The notes below the pieces were generated by a model. The model saw only the letters and a program-made list of their open reading frames with translations. It was not told where the DNA came from and searched no databases. This document shows, one piece after another, positions 26,983 to 36,130 of a DNA stretch of 64,000 bases (the stretch's first letter is position 1; each line of letters begins with the position of its first letter). The DNA is from an uncultured Bacteroidota bacterium (GTDB taxonomy: Bacteria; Bacteroidota; Bacteroidia; B-17B0; Aurantibacillaceae): positions 62,001-126,000 of the forward strand of contig CALMVZ010000034.1 in the NCBI GenBank assembly GCA_937873155.1. Reading direction: 5' to 3'. The translations under genes and the position numbers were made by a program.

Positions 26983-28989
26983 TTATTTACCTTTTGTTGT
27001 TTTTCCTTTCCAAAGACCGAGCATTATCAGATCGGTGAGATAATACCTGGTGCCTTTGTAATAACCTGTAATGAATGCGTCGGTTTGTCCTGCAGCCTGT
27101 ACTTTTTTCAGAAAAGCATCAGCTGAATTCATATCAGTAAAAGTTTTATCAGCTACCAGTAACCTTATGTTACCTATTATTGCACCGTTATCCCTCACTT
27201 TACAAATGCCTTTTAACAGGTTACCATTATAGTTTTCTGGCGTAGCAGTTGCTGCAACCTGGATCAAATAAGTAACGCCTTCAACTGTTTCCGAACCATA
27301 TTTTTTAATGATCTCTGCATCTTTTTGAGCGCGCGTTTGGTTACTCCCTGCTGAATTTGTTTCTGTTGCTTTTGCAAAACTGGTATGTTGTTCACCGGAA
27401 ATAGCATCCCCGAAATTCACGTTGATGGTTTTTTCAGCATAATCTTCAACGTCTCTGGTGTCGATATTGTAAATCCTGTCGCCAAGGATCTCATGATAAA
27501 AACTTACTTTGTATTGTTTTCCTGAAGGAAGGTTCACAACATAATTCCCGGTTTCCCCGTTGGATTTATATAAACTGTAATTTTTATTTTCTCCCGCTAC
27601 ACTAACTGATATTTCTGTTTCATACGGCACACCTTCCTGTGTGATCTTTCCTTTAATAATGGTAATGAACGATTTTTTTGTGGTCAATGCCGGTTCAACA
27701 ATGTAAAGATCCTGGTCACCATTCCCGCCTTTACGCGTACTGGAAAAATAACCGCGTTTCCCATCGGGAGATAAAACATAAAAAAGATCATCATCTGTGG
27801 TGTTGATAGGATAACCTAAATTCTTTGGCGGAAGCCATGAATTAGTTGCTGCATCCCAATCCGAAATAAAAAGATCGAAGTCACCGATACTGTTATGTCC
27901 TTCCGAACTGAAAACAAGAACACGCCCGTCAGGTGAAATAAATGGCGCATCTTCATCATACTTTGTGTTTATTTTATCACCGAGGTTCTTTACATTTCCC
28001 CACGAACCATCTTCGTTCCTGGTCGCAACATACAGATCTTTTCCTCCTAAACCACCCGGACGGCTGCTTGCAAAAAATAAATTTTTCTGATCAGTGGATA
28101 AACATACACTGCCTTCCCATGATCTTGAATTCACATCACCGGCTAATTTTACAGGAGTACTGTACTTGCCATGTTCGCGTTTACTTACATAGATATCTCC
28201 GTTATCCCCTTCAAATTTGAAAACAAATAACTGGCTTCCATCCGGCGATAAAGCAATAACGGCATCGTTACCTACTGTGCTAAGTTCTGTCATGCAAGTT
28301 GGTTTCTGCCACACGCCATTCACTTTTTTTGAGATAAAAATATCTTCGTTGTAATCACCGTTCTTATCCGGTTTATCCTGTTCGTTAACTAAACCACCCA
28401 TACTTTCTTTTCCGCGGTAAGTAAAGATCATCGATTCTTCTTCCGGAGTTATCACAGGAGAATATTCTGCAAATTCCGAATTGATGCTCTTTCCTAAATT
28501 TTCAATTTTTCCCGGTACAGGGAATTCAAGTTCTGCTATCCCATTCTTACAGAAAAAAGCGATGCGTTCAAGTTCAGCTTTATCGTCTTCAGAAATTTTC
28601 GGATCGCTAAGAAGTTTATTTGCCAATTCAAGCGCTTTTGTGAAACGGTAAGTTTTATGGTAGAGAAGCGCTATATAATAATCAATGTTCTTAGCGTTTT
28701 GATCGAAGGCTTTTACCTCCATCAATAACTTTTCCGACTCTTCCTGTTTATCATTAATATAAATGGCACAGATCCCCATTACATATTTCAGGTAAATATC
28801 ATCAGCGTGTTTTGTCTTTAGCGAGGTGTATTTTTCGTAAGCGGCATTAAAATAACCTTTATTGTATTGGCTCTTTGCAGTTTCAAAAAGGGCTTTATCC
28901 TCTTTAGGCCATTTCGATGTTTTGTCAAGTTGTGCGTTAAGATGGTAAAAAACCGACAGGACGAATATGAATGTGAGAAGTTGCTTCAT
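26983..28989 (-). CDS. TPR-PD40 exported protein with SPOR-like C-terminus
   Basis: From the ATG at 28989 the protein has 668 residues. Signal peptide at the start (ending in LNAQ). TPR-like helical repeats occupy about residues 25-150. A PD40/WD40-like beta propeller follows, with repeated blades (EESMIFTYRGKES, VIALSPDGSQLFVF, NLFFASSRPGGLGG, PFISPDGRVLVFSS, YVLSPDGKRGYFSS), then a carboxypeptidase-regulatory-like beta sandwich and a C-terminal SPOR-like domain (TYLIQVAATATPENYNG). This is the PorE/OmpA-cell-wall protein layout without the OmpA domain. It is about 60% like the next gene and probably periplasmic, near T9SS or envelope machinery. Confidence 0.75.
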   Translation of the reverse strand: MKQLLTFIFVLSVFYHLNAQLDKTSKWPKEDKALFETAKSQYNKGYFNAAYEKYTSLKTKHADDIYLKYVMGICAIYINDKQEESEKLLMEVKAFDQNAKNIDYYIALLYHKTYRFTKALELANKLLSDPKISEDDKAELERIAFFCKNGIAELEFPVPGKIENLGKSINSEFAEYSPVITPEEESMIFTYRGKESMGGLVNEQDKPDKNGDYNEDIFISKKVNGVWQKPTCMTELSTVGNDAVIALSPDGSQLFVFKFEGDNGDIYVSKREHGKYSTPVKLAGDVNSRSWEGSVCLSTDQKNLFFASSRPGGLGGKDLYVATRNEDGSWGNVKNLGDKINTKYDEDAPFISPDGRVLVFSSEGHNSIGDFDLFISDWDAATNSWLPPKNLGYPINTTDDDLFYVLSPDGKRGYFSSTRKGGNGDQDLYIVEPALTTKKSFITIIKGKITQEGVPYETEISVSVAGENKNYSLYKSNGETGNYVVNLPSGKQYKVSFYHEILGDRIYNIDTRDVEDYAEKTINVNFGDAISGEQHTSFAKATETNSAGSNQTRAQKDAEIIKKYGSETVEGVTYLIQVAATATPENYNGNLLKGICKVRDNGAIIGNIRLLVADKTFTDMNSADAFLKKVQAAGQTDAFITGYYKGTRYYLTDLIMLGLWKGKTTKGK

Positions 28990-29021
28990 AACTAAACCAA
29001 ATTTAGGAAAAATTATCAATA

Positions 29022-29078
29022 AAAAAAGTCCTGCCCTTCGACATCCCGATAGCTATCGGGATCAGGGACCAGGGCTTT
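29022..29078 (-). terminator. Inverse hybrid palindromic terminator
   Basis: Same 18-bp core with arms CCTGCCCTTCGAC on the left and CAGGGACCAGGGC on the right, the inverse of the element at 26172-26226. On the minus strand it carries a T run after the stem, so it should end the 29092-31242 transcript. Confidence 0.7.
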
Positions 29079-29091
29079 AATAAGTAGTTTC

Positions 29092-31242
29092 TCACTTTTG
29101 AGGATAGCGTTGATCCAGTCTTTCGTTTGCTTTCGGATTATCTGCTAAAGAGGTCCACTCTGAGAAAAAGCCTCTTGCATATTTTGAATAAGGATGCGGT
29201 TTAGATTTCGTATACCAAACCCCATCACATTTTTTGTAAATAAAATCAGCATCATGGCCGGTTTTTATCTTACCGCAATTTTGTTTGTTGTTTGATGTTT
29301 CTGTCGTTTTCGGTTCATATGCTTTATTCATTGCAGGTTCTACATCCCTGTTTTTCTCTTTTATTTGTGATTCCTTCACTTTAGCAACATCGTTCTTTTC
29401 TTTTGTTGCAGGTGCTTTCGTCACATCATCATTTTTCTCAGTAGTTTTTGGTTCGCTTGTTTTAACTACATCTGTATTTTTTTCTTTTGATCCGGTGCCA
29501 GTTGTTTTTGTTTCATTGATCGCGACAGCAGTTGTTTTTGTACTTACTGCAACGTTTGATTTCGCACTGTCAGCTTTGGTCACAACCACTTCTATAGGTT
29601 TTGAACTTTCTTTAACCGTAAAATTCACATTCAATGATTTTTCAGCGTAGTCTTCTACTTGTTCCGTGTGGATATTATAGGTCTTATCGCCAAGAGTAGG
29701 GTGATGAAAACTCAACCTGTAATTCTTTCCGCTTGGTAAGTTGATCACATAATTTCCGCTGCCGGCCCCTGATCTATACGTTCCGTAACTTTTTGTTTCA
29801 CCCAATACCCCAACCGAGATCTCTGTTTCAAAAGGAAGTTTATTCTCTGTTACTTTTCCTTTAACAATGGTTATATAACTTTTTCTTGAAGATAAAGCAG
29901 GTTCAACAACGTAAAGATCCTGGTCACCTTTGCCTCCATCACGCGCACTCGAAAAATAACCACGCTTTCCATCAGGCGAGAGAACATAAAAAAGATCATC
30001 GTCAGTTGTATTAACAGGGTATCCTAAATTCTTTGGATCCTGCCAGGAGCCGTCTTTCAGATCAAGATTACAAGTGAAAAGATCAAAATCACCAATACTG
30101 TTATGGCCTTCTGAAGAGAAGATCAGTGTCCTGCTATCCGGAGAAATAAAAGGCGCATCTTCATCATAGGATGTATTGATCTTTGGCCCGAGATTTTTCA
30201 CATTTCCCCATGTACCATCTTCTTTTTTTGCAGCAACATAAAGATCTTTTCCTCCGTATCCTCCCGGCCTGCTGCTGGCGAAATACATTTTTTGCTGATC
30301 AGTAGAAATGGAAACACTGCCTTCCCAATGATCTGAATTCACTTCACCTGCTAATTTTTCAGGCGCAGAATAATTACCGCCTTCACGTTTACAAACATAA
30401 ATATCACCGTTGTCTCCTTTGGCTTTAAAAACAAACAATTGTTTTCCGTCCGGAGAAAGTGCAACTGCAGCATCATTCCCAATAGTATTCAGCCCTTCAA
30501 TACCAACAGGTTTTTGCCATACACCATTTACCTTTTTCGAAATAAAGATATCCTCATTATAATCTCCGTTCACATCAGGTTTATTATTTGAATTCACCAA
30601 ACCACCAGTACTTCCTTTTCCGCGGTAAGTAAAAATTACGGATTCTTCTTCAGGACTAATAATAGGAGCATATTCTGCGTATTCTGTATTTATTTCTGTT
30701 CCCAACGGCTCGATCAATGTTTCAAAAGGATACTGGATCTCATTCTTTCCATTCTTGCTGAAGAAAGCAATACGCTCAATATCTATTCTGTCTTCTTTGG
30801 TAAGATTCGGATCTGCAAGCATTGCATTAGCAAGTTCGAGCGCTTTATCGAAACGGTAACTCTTATGATAGAGAAGGCATAAATAGTAATCAATTCCTTC
30901 CGCTCTTGTATCTGCTTTTTTTACTTCAACTAAAAGTTTTTCTGCTTCTTTTTGTTTGTTCGGAATATAAACGGCGCAAACACCTCTCACGAATTTCAGG
31001 AAGATATCATCCTGGTGATTCGGCGTTAATGAAACATATTTTTCATATGCTGATCCGTAATAACGTTTATTGAATAATTCAGTTGCAGCTTCAAAAGTTT
31101 TTTGATCCGCCGGATTCCAATCCTGCGTGCTGCCTTCCTGACTTTTAATAATATGCCAAGTCCCGATCAATAAGATCAGGATGATCACTTTTTTGCTTAT
31201 GAAAGCATTATGAATATTAAAGTATTCGCGAATGCTACGCAT
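29092..31242 (-). CDS. TPR-PD40 exported protein, paralog with low-complexity linker
   Basis: A 716-aa paralog of the previous gene. A signal anchor or signal peptide lies at residues 16-34 (IILILLIGTWHIIKSQ). TPR-like repeats, the same PD40 propeller blades and a beta sandwich follow in the same order. The C-terminal SPOR-like domain is replaced by a long Lys/Glu/Thr-rich linker of about 100 residues with repeated ETKTT / EKND units, and by a short ending (CGKIKTGHDADFIYKKCDGV) with two Cys residues. The two genes are probably a tandem duplication that diverged at the C-terminus. Confidence 0.72.
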   Translation of the reverse strand: MRSIREYFNIHNAFISKKVIILILLIGTWHIIKSQEGSTQDWNPADQKTFEAATELFNKRYYGSAYEKYVSLTPNHQDDIFLKFVRGVCAVYIPNKQKEAEKLLVEVKKADTRAEGIDYYLCLLYHKSYRFDKALELANAMLADPNLTKEDRIDIERIAFFSKNGKNEIQYPFETLIEPLGTEINTEYAEYAPIISPEEESVIFTYRGKGSTGGLVNSNNKPDVNGDYNEDIFISKKVNGVWQKPVGIEGLNTIGNDAAVALSPDGKQLFVFKAKGDNGDIYVCKREGGNYSAPEKLAGEVNSDHWEGSVSISTDQQKMYFASSRPGGYGGKDLYVAAKKEDGTWGNVKNLGPKINTSYDEDAPFISPDSRTLIFSSEGHNSIGDFDLFTCNLDLKDGSWQDPKNLGYPVNTTDDDLFYVLSPDGKRGYFSSARDGGKGDQDLYVVEPALSSRKSYITIVKGKVTENKLPFETEISVGVLGETKSYGTYRSGAGSGNYVINLPSGKNYRLSFHHPTLGDKTYNIHTEQVEDYAEKSLNVNFTVKESSKPIEVVVTKADSAKSNVAVSTKTTAVAINETKTTGTGSKEKNTDVVKTSEPKTTEKNDDVTKAPATKEKNDVAKVKESQIKEKNRDVEPAMNKAYEPKTTETSNNKQNCGKIKTGHDADFIYKKCDGVWYTKSKPHPYSKYARGFFSEWTSLADNPKANERLDQRYPQK

Positions 31243-31365
31243 TTCATGGGTTTAAAAAGGGACGCTAAGGTATAAAGATTTTTGACTTTGCAACATTATC
31301 AAATAAGCTTAAATTAGGCTAGCTATCATACTGCTGATTGAATGGAATTTTAGTAATTTTAGTTC

Positions 31366-31863
31366 ATGAACCAAAAATTTACAAAGCTTGTCGTTTCCAC
31401 CGAATTTGAAGTTTATGAGTCGGAAAAAGACCTTAATGCGGATGAAAATTCACTGTTGCAAAAAGCGCAACAAGCTCTGAAGAATGCTTACGCACCTTAT
31501 TCAAATTTTTATGTAGGTGCTGCAATTCTATTGGAGAATGGTGAAATTGTTGTTGGCAATAACCAGGAAAACGCTGCTTATCCATCAGGACTATGCGCAG
31601 AACGTGTTGCTATTTTTCATGCATCAGCAATTCATCCCGGCATTCCGGTAAAAACAATCGCGGTTTGTTGTAAAGCACCGGGTTCTGTCATGGAAACTCC
31701 TGTTCCGCCATGTGGGGCATGCAGGCAAGTGATAGCTGAATATGAAACGAAATACGGTAAAGCGATTCGTATAATCATGCAAGGTGAAAAAGGTAAAGTT
31801 TATGCCTCAACCAGTATCGAATCTTTATTGCCCTTGATGTTTAATCGTAAATATTTGAAATAG
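31366..31863 (+). CDS. cdd: Cytidine deaminase
   Basis: A 165-aa enzyme of pyrimidine salvage that deaminates cytidine and deoxycytidine. Zinc ligands are visible as CAERVAIFHA (Cys, catalytic Glu) and PPCGACRQVIAE (two Cys). YAPYSNFYVGAAILLENG is the substrate-binding segment. The length fits the short homotetrameric type with an N-terminal extension of about 25 residues. It is 67 bp upstream of pdhA, which has its own promoter-like boxes. Confidence 0.93.
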   Translation: MNQKFTKLVVSTEFEVYESEKDLNADENSLLQKAQQALKNAYAPYSNFYVGAAILLENGEIVVGNNQENAAYPSGLCAERVAIFHASAIHPGIPVKTIAVCCKAPGSVMETPVPPCGACRQVIAEYETKYGKAIRIIMQGEKGKVYASTSIESLLPLMFNRKYLK

Positions 31864-31874
31864 AGTATTTTACG

Positions 31875-31908
31875 TTTGATAAATATTCCCCAAATTCTGC
31901 TAATTTTG
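31875..31908 (+). promoter_or_regulatory. Candidate Bacteroidota promoter for the pyruvate dehydrogenase genes
   Basis: TTTG at 31875-31878 and TAATTTTG at 31901-31908 are separated by 22 bp, one more than the usual spacing. They lie 23 bp upstream of the E1-alpha start codon. Confidence 0.4.
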
Positions 31909-31930
31909 TAGCTGTTAATTCACTGTTTCT

Positions 31931-32944
31931 ATGTCGAAAACTGCGGTAGAAAAAAAGTCAAAGTTCACTCAGCAACAATATCTGACCTGGTACGAATCAA
32001 TGTTATTGATGCGTCGTTTTGAAGAAAAGACCGGGCAGGTTTATGTTCAGCAAAAGATAAAAGGTTTTTGTCATTTATACATCGGGCAAGAAGCAATTGT
32101 TGCCGGAACTGTAAGCGCAACAAAAAAAGATGATAAACATATCACAGCTTATCGTGATCATGCACATCCGATCGGTTTAGGTTTGCACCCGAAATATGTA
32201 ATGGCGGAAATGTATGCGAAGATCACAGGTTGCAGTAAAGGCAAAGGCGGATCGATGCATATTTTTTCTAAAGAGCATAATTTCGTTGGTGGACATGGTA
32301 TTGTGGGAGGTCAGGTACCGTTAGGTGCAGGAATTGCATTTGCGGAAAAGTATAAAGGAACGGATAACGTTTGTGTTTGTTCTATGGGAGATGGCGCTGT
32401 TCGCCAGGGTGCTTTACACGAAGCCTTCAACATGGCGATGACCTGGAAATTACCTGTGATATTTATTGTTGAGAATAATATGTACGCGATGGGAACTTCT
32501 GTTGAGCGTACAAGTAACGTTCATGATCTTTGGAAATTAGGATTAGCTTACGATATGCCAAGTAAACCGGTTGATGGTTTAACGGTTGAAGCAGTTCATG
32601 AAGCAATGGAAGAAGCTGTAGCGCGTGCGCGTCGTGGTGATGGTCCGACTTTCTTAGAAATGAAGACGTATCGATACAAGGGCCATTCGATGAGTGACGC
32701 ACAAACTTACAGAACAAAAGACGAGGTAAAAGAATATCAGAAGCAGGATCCGATCGAAAAAGTATTAGATACTTTGAAGAAAAATAAATGGATCGATGAT
32801 GCTGCGATCGAGAAAATGGAACAAAAAGTAAAAGCTTTAGTTGATGAATCAGTAAAGTTCGCTGAAGAAAGTCCATACCCGGATCCGTCAGAATTATACA
32901 ACGATGTTTACGTTGAACCAAACTACCCATTCATCCAGGAATAA
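31931..32944 (+). CDS. pdhA: Pyruvate dehydrogenase E1 component, alpha subunit
   Basis: This 337-aa thiamine-diphosphate enzyme subunit has the TPP motif GDGAVRQGALHEAFNMAMTWKLPVIFIVENN, preceded by the alpha-subunit signature SMHIF and the FVGGHGIVGGQVPLGAGIA segment. The phosphorylation-loop region (TYRYKGHSMSDAQTYRTKDE) is also present. It decarboxylates pyruvate together with a beta subunit, whose gene is not in the window. The E2 gene follows after 29 bp. Confidence 0.92.
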   Translation: MSKTAVEKKSKFTQQQYLTWYESMLLMRRFEEKTGQVYVQQKIKGFCHLYIGQEAIVAGTVSATKKDDKHITAYRDHAHPIGLGLHPKYVMAEMYAKITGCSKGKGGSMHIFSKEHNFVGGHGIVGGQVPLGAGIAFAEKYKGTDNVCVCSMGDGAVRQGALHEAFNMAMTWKLPVIFIVENNMYAMGTSVERTSNVHDLWKLGLAYDMPSKPVDGLTVEAVHEAMEEAVARARRGDGPTFLEMKTYRYKGHSMSDAQTYRTKDEVKEYQKQDPIEKVLDTLKKNKWIDDAAIEKMEQKVKALVDESVKFAEESPYPDPSELYNDVYVEPNYPFIQE

Positions 32945-32973
32945 TATTTAAGTACTAAAAACAAGACACAACT

Positions 32974-34596
32974 ATGGCGGAAATAGTTCGCATGCCAAAA
33001 TTAAGTGATACAATGACGGAAGGCGTTATTGCAAAATGGCATAAGAAGGTCGGTGATAAAGTTAAGAGCGGTGATTTGCTTGCAGACATCGAAACTGATA
33101 AAGCGACAATGGAATTCGAATCGTTTCAAGATGGTGTTTTGTTACATATTGGCGTTCAAGAGAAACAAGCAATAGCAGTTGATGGAATTATTGCAGTATT
33201 AGGTAAAGAAGGTGAAGACGTTTCGAAGATTTTAGCAGAAGCCGGTGGAGGTTCTAAGAATGGAAACGGTGAGGCTAAATCAGAAACAACAGACAAAAAA
33301 CCAGAAACAGAAAACACGAAACACGAAACACCAAGCACGAAACAAGAATTACCAAAAGGCGTTGAGGTGGTTCGTATGCCAAAGTTAAGTGATACAATGA
33401 CCGAAGGTGTTATTGAAAAATGGCACAAGAAAGTTGGGGATAAAGTTAAGAGCGGTGAATTATTAGCAGACATTGCAACAGATAAAGCCACTATGGAATT
33501 CGAATCTTTCCAGGATGGTGTTTTAATTCACATTGGTGTTGAAGAAAAGAAAAGTGTTCCTGTTGATGGCATCATTGCCATATTAGGAAAAGGCGGAGAA
33601 GATGTTAAGAGTATTTTAGCGGCAGTAGGCAGCGGGCAGTCTTCTGGAGGCAGTACGCAGAAATCAGAAAACAGTAAGCAGACAGAAGAGAAAAAGGAAA
33701 CAGTTACAGCAGTAGCTTCAAATACCTCGAAGCCTGCGGTTTCAAATCAAACTTCTAACGGAAGAATAAAAGCTTCTCCGTTAGCAAAAGCATTAGCAAA
33801 AGAAAAAGGAATTGATATCAGCCGTGTGAATGGAAGCGGCGACAACGGAAGAATCACAAAATCAGATATTGAGAATTATAAAGGTGGCAGTGGTAAATCA
33901 AATTTCGTTGGCAAAGAAAGTTATACTGATGAGCCTGCATCGCAAATGCGTAAAGTAATTGCGAAGCGTTTATTGGAAAGCAAGAATGGCGCGCCGCATT
34001 TCTATTTGAATATAGAAGTGGATATGGATAGCGCGATCTCAAGCCGTGAAGCGATCAATAAGATCAGTGATGTGAAGGTTTCATTCAACGATCTTGTTAT
34101 TAAAGCTTGTGCTGCCGCATTAAGAAAGCATCCGCGTGTGAATTCTTCATGGATGGGTGATAAGATCCGTATCAATCATCATATCCATATTGGTATGGCG
34201 GTTGCTGTTGAAGATGGCTTATTGGTTCCTGTGATCCGTTTCGCAGATGGAAAAGGAATTTCTGAAATTGCTGCTGAGACAAAAGATCTTGGTAAACGCG
34301 CAAAGGAAAAGAAATTACAGCCTAACGATTGGGAGGGAAATACTTTCACCGTTTCTAATTTAGGAATGTTCGGTATCGAATCATTTACCTCAATAATAAA
34401 TTCACCTGAGTCATGTATTTTATCAGTAGGTGCAATTCGCCAGGTACCTGTTGTGAAGAATGGGGCAGTTGTTCCCGGTAATACAATGATGTTAACGTTA
34501 GCTTGCGATCACCGTAGTGTGGATGGCGCAACCGGAGCAGCATTCCTACAAACATTGAAAACATTTATTGAGAACCCGGTAATGATGTTCATTTAA
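32974..34596 (+). CDS. pdhC: Dihydrolipoamide acetyltransferase (E2) with two lipoyl domains
   Basis: A 540-aa E2 core protein. Two lipoyl domains carry the DKA motif at Lys43 and Lys171, and the two domains are about 80% identical to each other. A Lys/Glu/Ser-rich linker follows each. A peripheral subunit-binding domain lies at 265-300 (ASPLAKALAKEKGIDISRVNG). The catalytic domain ends with the active-site motif DHRSVDGA (His513, Asp517). It transfers the acetyl group from lipoamide to CoA. Its stop codon overlaps the start of the next gene by one base. Confidence 0.94.
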   Translation: MAEIVRMPKLSDTMTEGVIAKWHKKVGDKVKSGDLLADIETDKATMEFESFQDGVLLHIGVQEKQAIAVDGIIAVLGKEGEDVSKILAEAGGGSKNGNGEAKSETTDKKPETENTKHETPSTKQELPKGVEVVRMPKLSDTMTEGVIEKWHKKVGDKVKSGELLADIATDKATMEFESFQDGVLIHIGVEEKKSVPVDGIIAILGKGGEDVKSILAAVGSGQSSGGSTQKSENSKQTEEKKETVTAVASNTSKPAVSNQTSNGRIKASPLAKALAKEKGIDISRVNGSGDNGRITKSDIENYKGGSGKSNFVGKESYTDEPASQMRKVIAKRLLESKNGAPHFYLNIEVDMDSAISSREAINKISDVKVSFNDLVIKACAAALRKHPRVNSSWMGDKIRINHHIHIGMAVAVEDGLLVPVIRFADGKGISEIAAETKDLGKRAKEKKLQPNDWEGNTFTVSNLGMFGIESFTSIINSPESCILSVGAIRQVPVVKNGAVVPGNTMMLTLACDHRSVDGATGAAFLQTLKTFIENPVMMFI

Positions 34597-35348
34597 TGAT
34601 TGCAAGAGCAATAATAAGATCAATTTGTTTTTTGGGTTTATTAATGTTCTCGTTTTCCTGTATTCAAACCAAAACTTACACTACTGACCAGGTTGGATTG
34701 GATCAGATCAGAACTCCTTTGTATTGCGGTACTTATTCTTCTTACGTTTATTACGACAATAATAACAAGCCAATATTTAACGACTCTTTAACTTTAGTTG
34801 GCAACAAAGTTTATGATTCGATCGTCAGGAGAAGATTCCGGAAAATAGAATTTCCTAAAACAAATTTAATTTCAGACACAGCAACTGCAGCCTTACTATC
34901 TAAAGAGTTGCTTTCAATAGTTAGCCATGCAACTTTAAATGAGAAAATAAGAAACTATAGCGCTTCTGATATTTTTAAAACCATTACACAAGATCAAAAG
35001 AACAGTCATTATTTATTTTTGGTTCCTACAGGATATACCAGGTCTTGGGGAAGCGTGAAAAAAGAAATTCTGCAAAACAGGGCCTACACAAACGAAATTG
35101 CTATTGCCACCGTAGTTGGTTCGGTGTTTGCTACTGCGCTGACAGGTGGGGCCGGTGCTTTTTTGTTTATTCCTATGGGAAAAAAAATAAGCAAACAAGG
35201 TTCTAATTGTCATTTGATCGTGTACGACAAACAAAAGAATGAGGTTAGCTTTTACAGGCAGCAGTTCTTCACTTATGGTGAGACAGCTCCCCTGCAAAGA
35301 AAACATTTGAAGAATCAGGTTGAGTATATATTAAAAGAATATCTTTAG
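34596..35348 (+). CDS. Lipoprotein of unknown function, translationally coupled to E2
   Basis: A 250-aa protein with a lipoprotein signal peptide (LLMFSFSCIQ). A glycine-rich hydrophobic segment near residues 165-190 (IAIATVVGSVFATALTGGAGAFLF) resembles a helical hairpin with GxxxG packing. The start overlaps the E2 stop (TAATG). I do not recognise the family, and a link to pyruvate metabolism is not evident. Confidence 0.6.
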   Translation: MIARAIIRSICFLGLLMFSFSCIQTKTYTTDQVGLDQIRTPLYCGTYSSYVYYDNNNKPIFNDSLTLVGNKVYDSIVRRRFRKIEFPKTNLISDTATAALLSKELLSIVSHATLNEKIRNYSASDIFKTITQDQKNSHYLFLVPTGYTRSWGSVKKEILQNRAYTNEIAIATVVGSVFATALTGGAGAFLFIPMGKKISKQGSNCHLIVYDKQKNEVSFYRQQFFTYGETAPLQRKHLKNQVEYILKEYL

Positions 35349-35362
35349 CATTAAATAATATC

Positions 35363-36121
35363 ATGGAAGCATTTGTAAGATCAGAAATAAAAAATGGAAT
35401 CGGAACTATTACTTTTTTTCATCCGCAAAGTAATTCAATGCCCGGGACGCAGTTGCGTAATTTAGCAGCTGAGGTTGAGAAATTAGGGAAAGATGCAAAC
35501 GCAAAAGTAATTGTTCTTAAAAGTGAAGGCGATAAAGCATTTTGTGCAGGTGCGAGCTTTGATGAATTAATTGCGATAAAAGATATTGAAACAGGTTTAA
35601 AATTTTTCTCAGGATTTGCAGCTGTTATTAACGCGATGCGGAAAGCACCAAAGTTTGTGATCGCCCGCGTGCAAGGAAAAGCAGTTGGTGGTGGAGTAGG
35701 AATAGCATCAGCTGCTGATTATACTTTTGCGGTTGATTCTGCTTCTGTAAAATTAAGCGAACTTGCGGTAGGTATCGGTCCGTTTGTTGTTGGTCCTGCC
35801 GTTGAACGTAAAGTCGGAACTTCGGCTTTTTGCCAATTAACTATCAACGCTACCGAATGGCAAACAGCGCAATGGGCAAAAGAAAAAGGGTTGTATGCAG
35901 AGATGTTCTCAACTGCTGCAGATATGGATAAAGCGATTGATACATTAGCAAACAAATTGGCAACAAGCAATCCTGAAGCGATGAGCATGTTAAAAAAGAT
36001 CATGTGGGAGGGTACTGAGAATTGGGACAACCTTTTAATTGAACGTGCGGGCATGAGCGGAACACTTGTTCTTTCGGAATTCACTATCAATGCTATCAAT
36101 AAATTCAAAGCGAAAGCTTAA
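35363..36121 (+). CDS. Enoyl-CoA hydratase/isomerase family protein
   Basis: A 252-aa crotonase-fold protein. The oxyanion-hole segments are KAFCAGASFDEL and the GGGVGIASAADYTFA stretch. In true hydratases two Glu residues occupy positions near 114 and 134 of the fold; the second segment here reads KLSELAVGIGPFVVG, which retains a Glu before the turn. The substrate is unknown. The next gene, an alpha/beta hydrolase, follows after 9 bp, so the two may act on the same acyl-CoA pathway. Confidence 0.87.
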   Translation: MEAFVRSEIKNGIGTITFFHPQSNSMPGTQLRNLAAEVEKLGKDANAKVIVLKSEGDKAFCAGASFDELIAIKDIETGLKFFSGFAAVINAMRKAPKFVIARVQGKAVGGGVGIASAADYTFAVDSASVKLSELAVGIGPFVVGPAVERKVGTSAFCQLTINATEWQTAQWAKEKGLYAEMFSTAADMDKAIDTLANKLATSNPEAMSMLKKIMWEGTENWDNLLIERAGMSGTLVLSEFTINAINKFKAKA

Positions 36122-36130
36122 GTTTATTTA

